A DNA stretch of 64,000 bases from Sinohyriopsis cumingii. Lineage: Eukaryota; Mollusca; Bivalvia; Unionida; Unionidae. Positions 47,415 to 57,584 of the stretch are shown here, piece after piece. The notes under the pieces were generated by a model. That model was not told the origin of the DNA. It worked only from the letters and a program-made list of their open reading frames with translations, and ran no database searches. A program made the translations under genes and the position numbers. Within the stretch, counting starts at the first letter, position 1. Every line of letters starts with the position of its first letter. The DNA is taken from contig CM068830.1 of NCBI GenBank assembly GCA_028554795.2, forward strand, positions 46,328,227-46,392,226. Reading direction: 5' to 3'.

Positions 47415-50356
47415 AAAAGCCAAACCAAACACAAAACAACAACTTTAAAATATGAGTTGTGTCACTACTAAGTAAAGGAAAATCATACTGAAGAAATGTT
47501 TTTGTTAATACAATTTAATGGATCTAAAAATCTCTTTCTTCTGCAGGAGTTTAAAATGTTAAATTAAAAAGGTCATGGTACGCATTGCTTTGTTCGTACA
47601 CATCAGGCTCCGTATCACATATCCAGCTAAAATTTTCAGTAGAGTCTGAATAAAAAATATTTTAATCTGGATGATAATATTCTTTCTCCATTCATATATT
47701 ACACCAGCAAGATTGATCCAGATAAGATTACATTTTACTATAACACTGATGATGAGTATGCCTCATAACAACTGACAAATGTGGAGAGAATGGAGTTAAA
47801 ATGAACTCTGATTTCTTTTCAGCCATAACACAAGATGATCATTTATTATGAAAAAACCTGAATAAAGTTGGAGTTCATAACCATGACAGTCTTGATATAA
47901 TATAAATTCAATATATTATTGTTGTCTTGAGGTATAGTTCTGTATATTACAATCTCACACAAGATCAGGGTATATTTTAGTACCATACAGTTAGTTCAGG
48001 ATTGTATTAATACCTATTCTGGTGAATGAAAACTGAATAAGTTTTACTATTTTGGAACCAGTTGCAATAAAGTTCACTACACAAGAGAAAATATGACTTT
48101 ACTGTAATATCTAAAATGTAAAATCTGCAAACAGAATACTCGCTTGACTTTACACTTCAACTATATCATAATATTTATTTGAAATGAATTTATACAAATG
48201 GCATTAAATTGGGTTTCAGGCTGGTAATGACAATGGTCACACTGACTTAGACCCAGGGTGGGCAACCTTGTGACCAATTGCCACAAGTGGCAAATTGGCC
48301 ATGTAAGTTTGGCTCAGTTGTGGCATCGTATGATGTTTTTCACTTCTCATTCGCCACACCTGTGGCTACATTGAAAAATAGTTTGCCCACCTCAGACTTA
48401 GACAACTAGTAAATTATGAAAGAAAAATGTCATTAAATTATGCTTTTCTGGATTGCTAGATTAATAAGTTATTGTTGACTTGAAGTTAGAATATTATGTC
48501 AGTGAAGATAACACTCACAGTGACTTTGACATTTTGAGCTTTTTGTGAAGACATTGGAATTATGTGTGTGAAGTGCTAGATTAAGTGTGTGTGTGTGATT
48601 TGGATTTGTTACATTACAAAAGAATGTAATGTAATTTAAAAAATTACTAGTTTAAAAAAACCTCAATCATATCATGGATTAAGTAATGATTAAATTGTAT
48701 TGCAAAGATCAAATCAGCAAGGATAACACTCACAATGACTTGGGTATTCTATATCCCTAAGAACATTTTTGGACCTATACTGTATAAGAAATTGAATCAT
48801 GTATTGCAGCATAAGAAAAATTTCTCAGGCATGGAATTAGAGTCTTAAATACAGAAAATCAGTACATACACGTGTTGGTATGTGAAGATAACACTCACTT
48901 GACAATATAGCCAAGTTCTTATAACAAATGATATAACTATATGTAGTTTGCTTGTAAAATAAGTTAGGAATGAATATTAATTATATAATTTAGAATAGAG
49001 AAAAGCACATTAAATTCCATCAATAAATATTTTGTGCTTAAATAAAATCTTAAACAAAAATGTACAAGTCCAAAATATTTTGTTTTAGTGCTATGTCTTA
49101 CTACCCAAATAACGGCCATGTATATGTGTTCCAATGTCAATTGTCATCGGAATGAGTAGTCCAAGTTTCAGGAATAGCTCACACACTTGGCAGCCTATAT
49201 CGACACTCTTCCACTAATTTATGTGTAATTAATATACTTGCAGTGCTGTCTTTATCCTGGTGGAGTGAAAATATGACACTAGCAAATGGACACATTTTCA
49301 TGTTCCATTGACATACATTTGAATTTGTTGCAATGCAATGGTAGTCGAGGTACGCCAAAGTTTGTTTAAGTAGGTTCATGTGGGGAATATGTTTCTTGAA
49401 TGAAACAAAACATTGCTTACAGTTCCAATAGGCAAAACATATTTTTATTTGTTTCCTTAAAGAATAATGTTTCAGCTTAACCCGATTTTGGCATTCCTGA
49501 CTTTCATCGCTTTCCAGCCAACTGAAATGTGGGCCAACAAAACTTGAAAACAGGTCCGGTTCTTTTGTGAGAATTTGAATTTATTAGAGAAAAGACATCA
49601 GGATAAGTGAAGTCTGACAAAAACATTATAACTTTACTTTGTAGAAATGCATTGTTATTGGTTACCAGTTGTGTGTGATATTTCAGAAAATTTGACTTTC
49701 ATTACACTGTTAGTCGACATCAAAACGCTCCACACAGCACCCTTCGTTAGGCAGTAAGACCCATCAGCCCCCCAACAAATATATTGGGTGATGTGTCTTA
49801 TGTTATCGGACTAGTCCAAAATATTGCTTAAAGTTTCTAAACTATATACAGAACAGTAAGAAACAGCTTAAAAAAAATAAATAACTTTTAAAAAAGCTCA
49901 TAGTAATTGCAATATTAGTTAGAAAGCTGCTGAGCTGTCTTCATACATGCAGCCCACAACACCTTATATACTTATGACATATTGCATAAAAACCCCAGCT
50001 TGTTAGAACCTTTAAACAAACATGGGACTTAGTATCGCAAAAGTACATTTAGTAAATCTGCACAATAATTATATTTAAAAAATTACCAACTTAATAGTTT
50101 ACACATTAGTACCTAATGATTTTATAGCCAAGAAGAAAAAAAGTTGATTTCTAGTGGTACATGCCATGTTTACTGCTGCTGCTCATAGCAAGAGTTCGAA
50201 ACCTGTGTTAAGCTATGCACTTTTACAGTATGATCGAGATACACCACATGACAAGATTAGTCAGCATGTGTTTGTATCAAGTGAAATAAAACAGAGAAAA
50301 TCAAAACTTAAACACAGTGACATACAGAAACTTAATATTGGTATAAACACATTGAG
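47415..50356. other. AT-rich stretch with small repeats; open frame at the Polinton edge
   Basis: Motif GATAACACTCAC occurs near 48507, 48723 and 48887, about 160-215 bp apart, possibly an old tandem repeat. A CA-rich SINE-tail relic lies near 48585-48680. From 50148 to the Polinton edge a + frame of about 70 codons (VLSYALLQYDRDTPHDKISQ, VFVSSEIKQRKSKLKHSD) has protein-like composition, but I do not recognise it. Confidence 0.4.
48253..48394. mobile_element. hAT-like MITE, 142 bp
   Basis: Ends CAGGGTGGGCAAC and, in inverse, GAGGTGGGCAAAC, flanked by GACTTAGAC on both sides (48244-48252 and 48395-48403), consistent with an 8-bp hAT duplication plus one chance match. Internal sequence carries several GCCACA/TGTGGC pairs that would fold. 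Confidence 0.8.
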
Positions 50357-50812
50357 AGTAGTGAAGTGGGACGATATAGCCTCAATGGGACTTACCATTA
50401 AAAACCACCCTGGGACGATATAGCGTCAATGGGAAATTTAACATTGTGGAAACCCCTGGGATGATATAGCATCAAGGGGAATTTAACATGGGAATATGGG
50501 ACTGTTTAGCGTCAAGGGGAATTGAACAGGGTGGGACTGTATAGCGTCAAGGGGAATTTAACATGGGCAAAAAAAAAAAAAAATCTTGGGCCTGTTGAGC
50601 GTCAAGGGGAAATGGAGCAGGGTCGGGACCCTATTTTAATAAGGTCCCGACCTGATGGGTCTATGGAAATGGAACAGGCGAAAATTGAAACAGGGAGGGG
50701 TCTCTATTTTTTTTTTTTTTTAAAACAAAAAAAAAAATAAAAAAAGGGTAGGCAGTGAAAGTCAAGATCTTTTCGAGACCTATGAGTGGCCCTGAAAAGG
50801 GCCTTTGGGTTT
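50357..50812 (+). repeat. Polinton left terminal inverted repeat
   Basis: Starts AGTAGTGAAGTGGGACGATA. It contains about six direct copies of a motif like GGGACGATATAGCGTCAAGG, each followed in most cases by 'ggaatttaaca', at 35-55 bp spacing. A perfect 10-bp stem (GGTCGGGACC / GGTCCCGACC, 50621-50652, 12-nt loop) and an A/T homopolymer block follow. It ends at 'gggcctttgggttt', where homology with the right repeat stops. Confidence 0.93.
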
Positions 50813-50826
50813 ATGTTAATATGCCC

Positions 50827-51057
50827 TTAACATAAAGGGCATCTGTGACTTCTTCTTGTCCTTAGGCTTCGCCTGACTGCAGGACCATAGACTAAAACTC
50901 TTTTGAGACATCCTTGCCTCTCCACATAGATCCTACGTATCCATAGGCTGGTATCTGTCCTATGGACAAGTGTCCACTTGGATCGGACGTACATCGGTAT
51001 GTCTGTCCTGAACATCATCGAAGACACAAGCATAGAAGATTGAACGTTGGTCCACAT
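50827..51057 (-). CDS. Polinton part: small Arg-rich protein, 76 aa
   Basis: The start at 51057 (MWTNVQSSMLVSS) is chosen because a TATAAATA box lies about 45 bp upstream (51109-51102), while the longer frame would begin at or above that box. The protein is strongly basic at its C-terminus (RRSLRTRRSHRCPLC) and ends 15 bp inside the terminal repeat boundary. Very basic short proteins often bind nucleic acid, but I find no family match; function unknown. It is divergent from the gene at 51254. Confidence 0.5.
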   Translation of the reverse strand: MWTNVQSSMLVSSMMFRTDIPMYVRSKWTLVHRTDTSLWIRRIYVERQGCLKRVLVYGPAVRRSLRTRRSHRCPLC

Positions 51058-51101
51058 GTTGAGGCGCCGAGAACAGGTGAAGGAATGCAGTGAACTACAC
51101 T

Positions 51102-51109
51102 TATTTATA
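51102..51109 (-). promoter_or_regulatory. TATA box, Arg-rich gene
   Basis: TATAAATA on the minus strand, 45 bp before the ATG at 51057. Confidence 0.55.
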
Positions 51110-51199
51110 GGGAGAGGAAGGATTGAAACGGAGTTCACTGACCAATCCAAACACGCCCACATCCAATCCGAAGAGAGCAGTCTGTGACGTCATGTGGTC

Positions 51200-51206
51200 T
51201 ATATAG
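51200..51206 (+). promoter_or_regulatory. TATA box, coiled-coil gene
   Basis: TATATAG, 48 bp before the ATG at 51254; faces away from the box at 51102-51109. Confidence 0.5.
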
Positions 51207-51253
51207 ATTTGCTAGCACCTGTGTGCAGTCAATTCATGCGACAGTTTTTCAAC

Positions 51254-51604
51254 ATGACGGAAACTCAGAAAACGATAAATTGGGGTGCACCAGCTGTGGA
51301 GACTACCCAAGGGAAACCGGACTTACTTTCAGAAGAGGTGAATTGGGATTTTGTGGATTTTCTTACCTCGCAAGAATTTGTTCCGGAACCTTCGTCACCT
51401 TCTCCTTCATTACCACACGTGGAGAAATTTAGACAGAGACAGAAAGAAGAATTGGAGAAATTTATACAACAGCAAAAGGAAGCGGAACAAGCTTTTCTCC
51501 TACAGCAACAGCAGCAAAAAGAAGAGGTAAGAAAAAACAAGAAGAAGAAGAAGCAGCAGCAAAGAAACAAGGGTGTGAAAATCAAATGGTCACGGTACTG
51601 TTAG
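51254..51604 (+). CDS. Polinton part: coiled-coil protein, 116 aa
   Basis: Begins MTETQKTINWGAPAVETTQ, followed by an acidic, Pro/Ser-rich segment, then a long Gln/Glu/Lys helix (residues about 55-105) with QQQKEAEQ and LLQQQQQKEE and a lysine-rich end. The helix should form a coiled coil. ATG 51254 rather than the upstream GTG-type start is chosen for its position after the TATA box. Family unknown; a scaffold or nucleic-acid binding role would be a guess. Confidence 0.5.
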   Translation: MTETQKTINWGAPAVETTQGKPDLLSEEVNWDFVDFLTSQEFVPEPSSPSPSLPHVEKFRQRQKEELEKFIQQQKEAEQAFLLQQQQQKEEVRKNKKKKKQQQRNKGVKIKWSRYC

Positions 51605-51609
51605 ACATT

Positions 51610-52150
51610 TTAGCGGAGTTAAGAAGTCTGAAACAAATGTTATCAGACTTCTTTATTACGACCAAAGAGAATACGACCTTCCCAAGCTAAACACTCCAAC
51701 CCTGTGACTAAGCCTCCCGTGCCACCCTTAGTGATTTCAACCAAATCATCATCATCAACACTACGCAGTCCAGAAGTAGGCCTTGGCCGTGGCAAAGGCT
51801 TAAGGCAGTTAAAGTTGATTGCTTAAACTCACCCCTACACCAAAAAAGGCCCTTTTCAGGGCCACCCACGTCTGTCGAAAAGAGATAGACTTTCAATTGC
51901 CAACATCCATTCAAACTATAAAAAAAAAACATTTTACCTCTGTAGTACGTGTGTATGAGTGTGTGAGTGTAGGTTCTTATTTTAAAATCAAAACCCAAAG
52001 ACACTTACCTTTTAATACCTAATTTATTCTTTTATAAATATTTACAATCCAATTCACAATTCACAACAGAGCACTTTAAAAAGTTCATAAACTTCTTCTG
52101 TCTCATTGTTCACTCTCTGAGTTTTTTGAATTTCTTCACCACCACAGTCT
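51610..52150. other. Polinton interior without a clear gene
   Basis: Between two genes. A partial repeat of the terminal region appears at 51848-51866 ('aaggcccttttcagggccac'), in inverse to the end of the left terminal repeat. Otherwise nothing recognised. Confidence 0.45.
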
Positions 52151-52157
52151 TTTCCTC

Positions 52158-52538
52158 CTATTCCTCCTCACTTTCTTCTCTTCTTCTTTTCTTCTCCTGT
52201 TTCTTTTTCTTCACCTGTTTTCTTCCTCTTCTTCCTCTGAAGAATCCCTCTCTTCTTCTGACTCCTTGTTTCTTTTTTGGGCAATCTGGAGACCAGTGTC
52301 CTTTTTCTTGACAATAATAACAGATATCTTGACTTTTGTCTTTTCTAGCCCCTTTTTTTCTTTTTTGACGGTCTGGACACTCTGAAGACCAATGCCCTTT
52401 CTTCTGGCAGATATAGCAAGTATCTTGACTTTTATCTTGAAAGGAAGGAGAGTAGTCCCTCGGCTGGTCTGAAGAGAATTTTTGGATGACCCCTCGCAAA
52501 GCTCTGATGAAACGTTCGATCTGGGTAGTCTCTTCCAT
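52158..52538 (-). CDS. Polinton part: double CCHC zinc-knuckle protein, ~126 aa
   Basis: Start MEETTQIERF at 52538, about 55 bp after a TATATAAAA box; a Met 16 codons earlier lies only a few bases from that box and is unlikely. Two CX2CX4HX4C knuckles are visible, CYICQKKGHWSSEC and CYYCQEKGHWSPDC, joined by a lysine-rich linker and followed by an Arg/Lys/Glu tail with RGRRGRKQ. Such knuckles bind single-stranded nucleic acid, as in retroviral Gag nucleocapsid and CNBP. In the element it is divergent from the polymerase gene. No Gag-like capsid domain precedes the knuckles. Confidence 0.75.
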   Translation of the reverse strand: MEETTQIERFIRALRGVIQKFSSDQPRDYSPSFQDKSQDTCYICQKKGHWSSECPDRQKRKKGARKDKSQDICYYCQEKGHWSPDCPKKKQGVRRREGFFRGRRGRKQVKKKKQEKKRRREESEEE

Positions 52539-52592
52539 CGTTGTGCTCGGTTTGAGAGTGAAATGAATAGTGAAAGGACAAGACACATACCC

Positions 52593-52625
52593 TTTTATAT
52601 ACTCTGGTCTGCTATGACTATAAAT
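52593..52625. promoter_or_regulatory. Back-to-back TATA boxes between zinc-knuckle and polymerase genes
   Basis: TATATAAAA on the minus strand (52601-52593) and TATAAAT on the plus strand (52619-52625), 17 bp apart. Each precedes its ATG by about 50 bp (52538 and 52673). A compact bidirectional promoter. Confidence 0.6.
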
Positions 52626-52672
52626 TAGTCCATGGTGTTTAAACTTTAGTCATTTGACTTTTTGCTATCAAG

Positions 52673-55600
52673 ATGAAACGATTCAATTCATTTGAGAAGA
52701 AGGAAGAAGAAAGTAAGAGGCAGAAACATGCTTTATCGCCTCGTACCAGGGCTGAAGTCTTGGCACAAATTCATGCCAGTGATTTTGAAGAGGACATGAG
52801 TGAACCAGAATCCAAACCCTCTTAACAAAGTTCACCACCCTTAGTCAACCGTGAAAAGTACTATTCCATTCAAGAGACGGAAGAGCATCCCTCTAGAAAA
52901 TTTAGAACTACAGCTTACAAATACACGGTGAAGTTTAAAGATTTCAAGTCCGAAGTACTGTTAGAGAAAGCAGAAGGGTTCATCACCGAGATGTGGATTG
53001 AAATGCTCAGCATGTTTGGCCTCTCCACCCTGTCTGAGCGAAGGACAAGAACGAGTGCATTGTTCAACTGGTCTGCGCACGTTTGTCAGCCCTGCCTGTT
53101 ACCAACAACATTTGAAGATGCAAGGTTCACAGAAGAAATGTGCTTGTCAGCTGCTGAGATTGTGCCCTACCTGTGGACAAGGCATACTTACCAATAATGC
53201 CAAGGCACACCTGTGTCGAGGAAAGAAAAAATGTCACATTTGCTGCCACATCGTGGACTTGGAACACGAATGCTATGTGCAAAAATACCAACCCCAACCA
53301 GAGAAAGAGATCGGTCACAAGAAGAAAGGCAATTTCATCTTTTTCGATTTTGAATGCATGCAAGAGACTGGTATTCACATTCCTAATTTCTGCGTGGCTC
53401 ATCGAGCGTGCGAGAAGTGCATTCAAGAACCTATTTTCAGTCATTGCCTTCACTGCAGCAAGATTTCTGGAGGACGTGAAAAAATCTTTCGAGGACCGAA
53501 CACGCTAGCTGATTTCGCTCGATGGGTCTTACACCCCATCGACAAGACGTGGATCCAAGAGGACATCGAACGTTACGGAGATTGTCATCGTCATGCCACA
53601 GTGATGGCTCACAATTTCTCCGGATTCGATGGACAGTTTCTTCACAGATACTATACAGAACATGGCATCGAACGTCCTAAAGTCACTTTGAATGGAGCCA
53701 AAATCATTTTCATGCAAGTGGGACAAGTACAGTTTAAAGATTCGATGAGTTACTTAGCCATGCCTTTGAGTCGAATGCCTAAAACGTTTGGAATGACAGA
53801 AATGGCTAAAGGGTGCTTTCCACACTTTTTCAATACGGAAGCCAATCAACACACCGTTCTACCCCATTTGCCTGAGGCTCACTATTACGACCCTGACAAC
53901 ATGCGTACCGAACAACGAGAAGCTTTCTACGCTTGGTACCAGGCTCACGCCTCTGACCCTTTCGACTTTCAGGAAGAAATGCTAAAGTATTGTCGTTCCG
54001 ACGTGGTCATTTTACGGTGTTGCTGTGGAAAATTTCGAGAACTGTTCATGGAACACGGAGGGGTCGATCCTTTCAAAGAAGCTTGCACCATTGCCAAAGC
54101 ATGTTCCTTAGTGTACCGGCAATGATTCATGCCTGAAAACACCGTGGCTGTCATCAGTCCTCAAATGACCAACTATGTCAAACGTCAATACTCGGTCAAA
54201 GCCCTACGCTGGTTACATTACTTGTGTGACAAGGAAGACAAATGGATTCAGCATGCCCGCAACGGAGGGGGTGAAAAGACCATCAGAATGCATTCGGTCG
54301 ATGGTTGGGACTTAGAAAACCCCAAGATTGTGTACGAGTTTAAAGGTTGCTTATTTCACGGATGCCCCGTCTGTTACCCTGACCGTGGCACTAAAAATCA
54401 GTTTTTACAATGAACCATGGAAGACTTGTACCAGGCCACATGTCAGCAACGCCTAAAGTTAGAACAGGAAGGATACTAAGTGGTGGAAATGTGGGAACAC
54501 GAGTACCATCACCGTTTGAAAACCGATCCAGAGTTTAAACACCTCGTGGAAAGTTACCAGTTCATGGACCCCCTGAACACGAGGGATAGTTTGTACGGAG
54601 GAAGGACCAATGCCACCAGTTTGCTGTACCAAGCCGACGAAGAGAAAGGAGAAGAAATCAAATACTTGGACGTGTGTTCACTGTATCCCTACGTGTGCAA
54701 ATATTGTCGCTTTCCTGCAGGGCACCCACAATTGTTGACGGAACACATCGATTTGAAAAACATTCGACAATATGAAGGCTTGATCAAATGTAAAGTTTTG
54801 GCTCCCACTGACTTGTACCATCCCGTTCTACCTCACCATTGTCAAGACAAACTGATGTTTCCTTTGTGCCGTACTTGTGCTGAAACGTGCAACCAAGACC
54901 AACCTTGTCAGCACACCCAGGAAGAACGGGCCTTGACGGGGACGTGGGTCAGCGTAGAATTGTTCAAAGCTCTGGACATGGGATACCAACTGTTAGAAGT
55001 GTATGAAATTTGTCACTTTCCCAAGACAGAACAATACAACAAGGGTGACCCCACTCAGAAAGGCATTTTGGCAGACTACGTGGATGCCTTTTTGAAACTA
55101 AAGCAAGAAGCCAGTGGTTATCCGTCCTGGTATCACACTCCCGAAGACCAAAAGACATTCAAAGAGAAATACTGGGCACAAGAAGGCATTACTTTAGATC
55201 ACATCGAGAAAAACAAAGGCAGGCGATCGTTTGCCAAAGTGATGTTAAATTGCTTGTGGGGTAAAATGGCACAACGACCGTGTTTACCCAAGAATATTTG
55301 ACAGAACCTTCCTGCTACTTCCAGATGATTCACAACAAAACTAAATTCATCAAACACGTGGACGTCGTTCGCGAAGATTTGATCTTAGTCAATTACGAAG
55401 AAGATCTGGACTTTGTAGAAGCCGATCCTTTTGGAAATGTCATCATTGCAGCTTACGTGACAGCTCATGCTCGCTTAAAACTGTACGAAGCTTTAGAACT
55501 GTTAGGGGAACGCGTCCTGTACTTTGACACGGATAGTTGCATCTACATCGATCACCCGAGTCAACAGCACTCTAACATCGAAGGAGACCGTTTAGGAGCC

Positions 55601-55906
55601 TGGACAGACGAGCATTCTGACGACAAGATTCTAAGTTTCGCCAGTGGCGGTCTTAAAAATTACGGCTACGAATACTGGGACAAACAAGGAGAAGTGCACA
55701 CGAAGTGTAAAGTGAAAGGATTGACTCTGAATTATCGTACCAGTCGAGTGGTGAACTTTGGCGTATTGAAAGAAGCTTTGCAGTCTAGAGAAGATGAACA
55801 CTTTAAAGTGACCACCTATCAACCGAACAAGATTGTACGTTTACCCACTCACCACATCGTCAGTCGACCCTTGGAAAAAGTCTGTCAAATCGTGTATCAG
55901 AAGTGA
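52673..55906 (+). pseudogene. Polinton part: protein-primed DNA polymerase B, broken
   Basis: The family copies linear element DNA from a terminal protein primer. Visible landmarks in order: basic N-terminus MKRFNSFEKKEEESKRQ, a Cys-rich segment, exonuclease motifs FDFEC and HNFSGFDGQF, YCRSDVVIL, the Polinton-typical YEFKGCLFHGCPVCYP, polymerase motif A (DVCSLYP), motif B (LNCLWGKM) and motif C (YFDTDS). All main motifs are present and in order; reading is disrupted in roughly four places, so it is a fossil. Starts after a TATA box shared back-to-back with the zinc-knuckle gene. Confidence 0.92.
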
Positions 55907-55950
55907 GTGCGGCTTCCCAATCACTTTATATTGCCATATGGACATGTCGG

Positions 55951-55957
55951 TATAAAA
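55951..55957 (+). promoter_or_regulatory. TATA box, BIR gene 1
   Basis: TATAAAA, 42 bp before the ATG at 55993 and 45 bp after the polymerase region ends. Confidence 0.6.
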
Positions 55958-55992
55958 CATTGGTTGTAAGTGGATAGCCACTCACCAGAAGC

Positions 55993-56433
55993 ATGACTAC
56001 GCCACAGCAAGAATCAAGTGAGAAACCTGATGAGAACTCCAAGTTCAAACCCTACCATTTTCCAGTCTTCTTACCTGACTATTGTGATTGTGCCCGTCGA
56101 TTGGACACATTTCAGAAATAGTTTACGGATAGGGAAGGATTACCTTCTTCGCATGTTTTAGCTAGAACAGGATTTGTCTACTTGGGACCTGAGTCAGGAT
56201 TGGGATACGAAGTACAGTGTTTCGCTTGTGGACTGAAGTTACGAATGGATCTATGTATCTATAAAGGTTCAGCTATTCTGGAACACACTCGATGGTCTTT
56301 GCACTGCCCTTACCTTTCTATGGCCTTTCCACCCATTACACTACGGTACAATTATGACGGTACCTTAGAGACAGTACCTTCAAAAACTAGATATAAAAAA
56401 GGAACGATGTACAAGCTTGAGACTGCATTGTGA
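55993..56433 (+). pseudogene. Polinton part: BIR (IAP-like) protein 1, appears broken once
   Basis: BIR domains bind caspases or other IAP partners through a zinc fold. Here the fold pattern CFACGLKLRM...EHTRWSLHC gives C-x2-C...H-x6-C, preceded by the characteristic RTGFVYLGP strand. It starts MTTPQQESSEKPDENS and has no RING. The spacing between the second Cys and the His is slightly longer than in BIR 2. One disruption is seen, so I list it as a fossil gene. It shares layout with BIR gene 2 immediately downstream and probably arose by duplication or a common capture. Confidence 0.8.
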
Positions 56434-56437
56434 CTAG

Positions 56438-56445
56438 TATAAAAA
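56438..56445 (+). promoter_or_regulatory. TATA box, BIR gene 2
   Basis: TATAAAAA, 56 bp before the ATG at 56501 and only a few bases after the end of BIR gene 1. Confidence 0.6.
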
Positions 56446-56500
56446 GGGGCTATGGTCAAGATCGATAGTTCATTGTGACTACCAAGACCAAGCGAACAAG

Positions 56501-57136
56501 ATGAATCCTTTCAGAGAAACACAAAACAAATTCAGAAAGGCACAATTCAAGTTTGGGGCTTCTGAAGTGGAATGTGATTGTGAGCCTTGCGATGGGAACG
56601 ATGCTGTACGCTGTGACCTTAGCGATGCCGTAAAGCATCACGAGAACTTTGTTCTCACTACCCCTCTCATGGAAAGTGATGCTGTGCGTGTCAAACCTGA
56701 GGGATGCGAAAGCGATGCTGCTCGTCCTCTTGGACACTTTACTGGGTTTCATTTTAAATGTGGATGTTCACCTTCACGTCTACCCCCCTACGGATGTCAT
56801 CCAGACTTGAGCAAACTCCTGTCCATGTCACCCAGCCCTCATCGAAATGAACCTGTGAAAGACGAATATTCGTTCCCTGTGTGTTTGTCAGAATACTGCG
56901 ACTTTGAAAATCGTCTTCAATCATTCAAAGGAAAATGGCCTAAGTATCTGGGAGGACCGATCCCCAAAGAATTAGCCAGAGCCAGATTTTTCTACTTGCA
57001 CGAAGGGGATAAAGTCAAGTGCTTCAGTTGCGGTGTGTCACTTCACCACTGGGAACCACAAGATTCGGCCTATCTAGAACATGCTCGTTGGTCACCGAAT
57101 TGTCATTACTTACCCTTAGTGGGACCGAGAAATTGA
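56501..57136 (+). CDS. Polinton part: BIR (IAP-like) protein 2, 211 aa, looks whole
   Basis: Residues 1-125 are a low-similarity region with repeated ...DAVR/SDAAR segments and Cys pairs; residues about 128-205 are a BIR domain. It has RARFFYLHEGDKVKCFSCG followed by L..W.PQDSAYLEHARWSPNC, giving the canonical C-x2-C-x16-H-x6-C zinc set, with the Trp/Asp and EHARW signature of IAP-type BIRs. No RING or CARD follows. In cells the family acts by binding caspases or pro-apoptotic IAP antagonists; whether this one does is inference. Cargo genes of this kind also occur in baculoviruses and molluscan herpesviruses. Confidence 0.85.
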   Translation: MNPFRETQNKFRKAQFKFGASEVECDCEPCDGNDAVRCDLSDAVKHHENFVLTTPLMESDAVRVKPEGCESDAARPLGHFTGFHFKCGCSPSRLPPYGCHPDLSKLLSMSPSPHRNEPVKDEYSFPVCLSEYCDFENRLQSFKGKWPKYLGGPIPKELARARFFYLHEGDKVKCFSCGVSLHHWEPQDSAYLEHARWSPNCHYLPLVGPRN

Positions 57137-57147
57137 AGTAACTTACC

Positions 57148-57580
57148 ATGTCGTTAAAGAAGAAACCAGATTGGTTAGGAGTCAAATGTTGGACATCATC
57201 GAGACCAGTATTTAAACTTCATTTCAAAAACGATATTGAATCATTACCTAAAGAACTGCAAGAGAAGATTTACAAGGAAGTTTGGCAGGGGCTTGCCAGA
57301 GTGAAATCTCAATGGATAACTGTAGAACTTTTATTCCGAGAAATTCACAAGAGATAAGTGAAAAAAGTCAACCAGTGTGTTAGATTTCTCTGGGTCAAGG
57401 GTGCATTCATACTATTATATCGCTTTAGACCGTTTACATCAAAAGAGTTCAATGAGATTCTTGAACGTTACCCTGAATGGCAGTGGTCTGAAATTACTTA
57501 CTATGTGGATTACTTTTGCTCTAGGAGAAGATTGTGAATTGTACGTTTTAAGTGATGATCTTGGTAATATAAGATTTTAG
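57148..57580 (+). other. Polinton part: small unassigned coding region
   Basis: Opens 11 bp after BIR gene 2 with MSLKKKPDWLGVKCWTSS and continues in coding-like sequence with KDEFNEIL-like and WQWSEITYYV segments. The short gap to BIR gene 2 and the missing TATA box suggest co-transcription. No family recognised; may be disrupted. Confidence 0.4.
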
Positions 57581-57584
57581 TCTT

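Noticed and set aside
52211-52588. Second minus-strand frame overlapping the zinc-knuckle gene
   Set aside because: Other frame of the same DNA; the knuckle frame has clear CCHC motifs.
53127-56752. Several 60-110 codon frames opposite the polymerase and BIR genes
   Set aside because: Antisense shadows without domains or TATA boxes.
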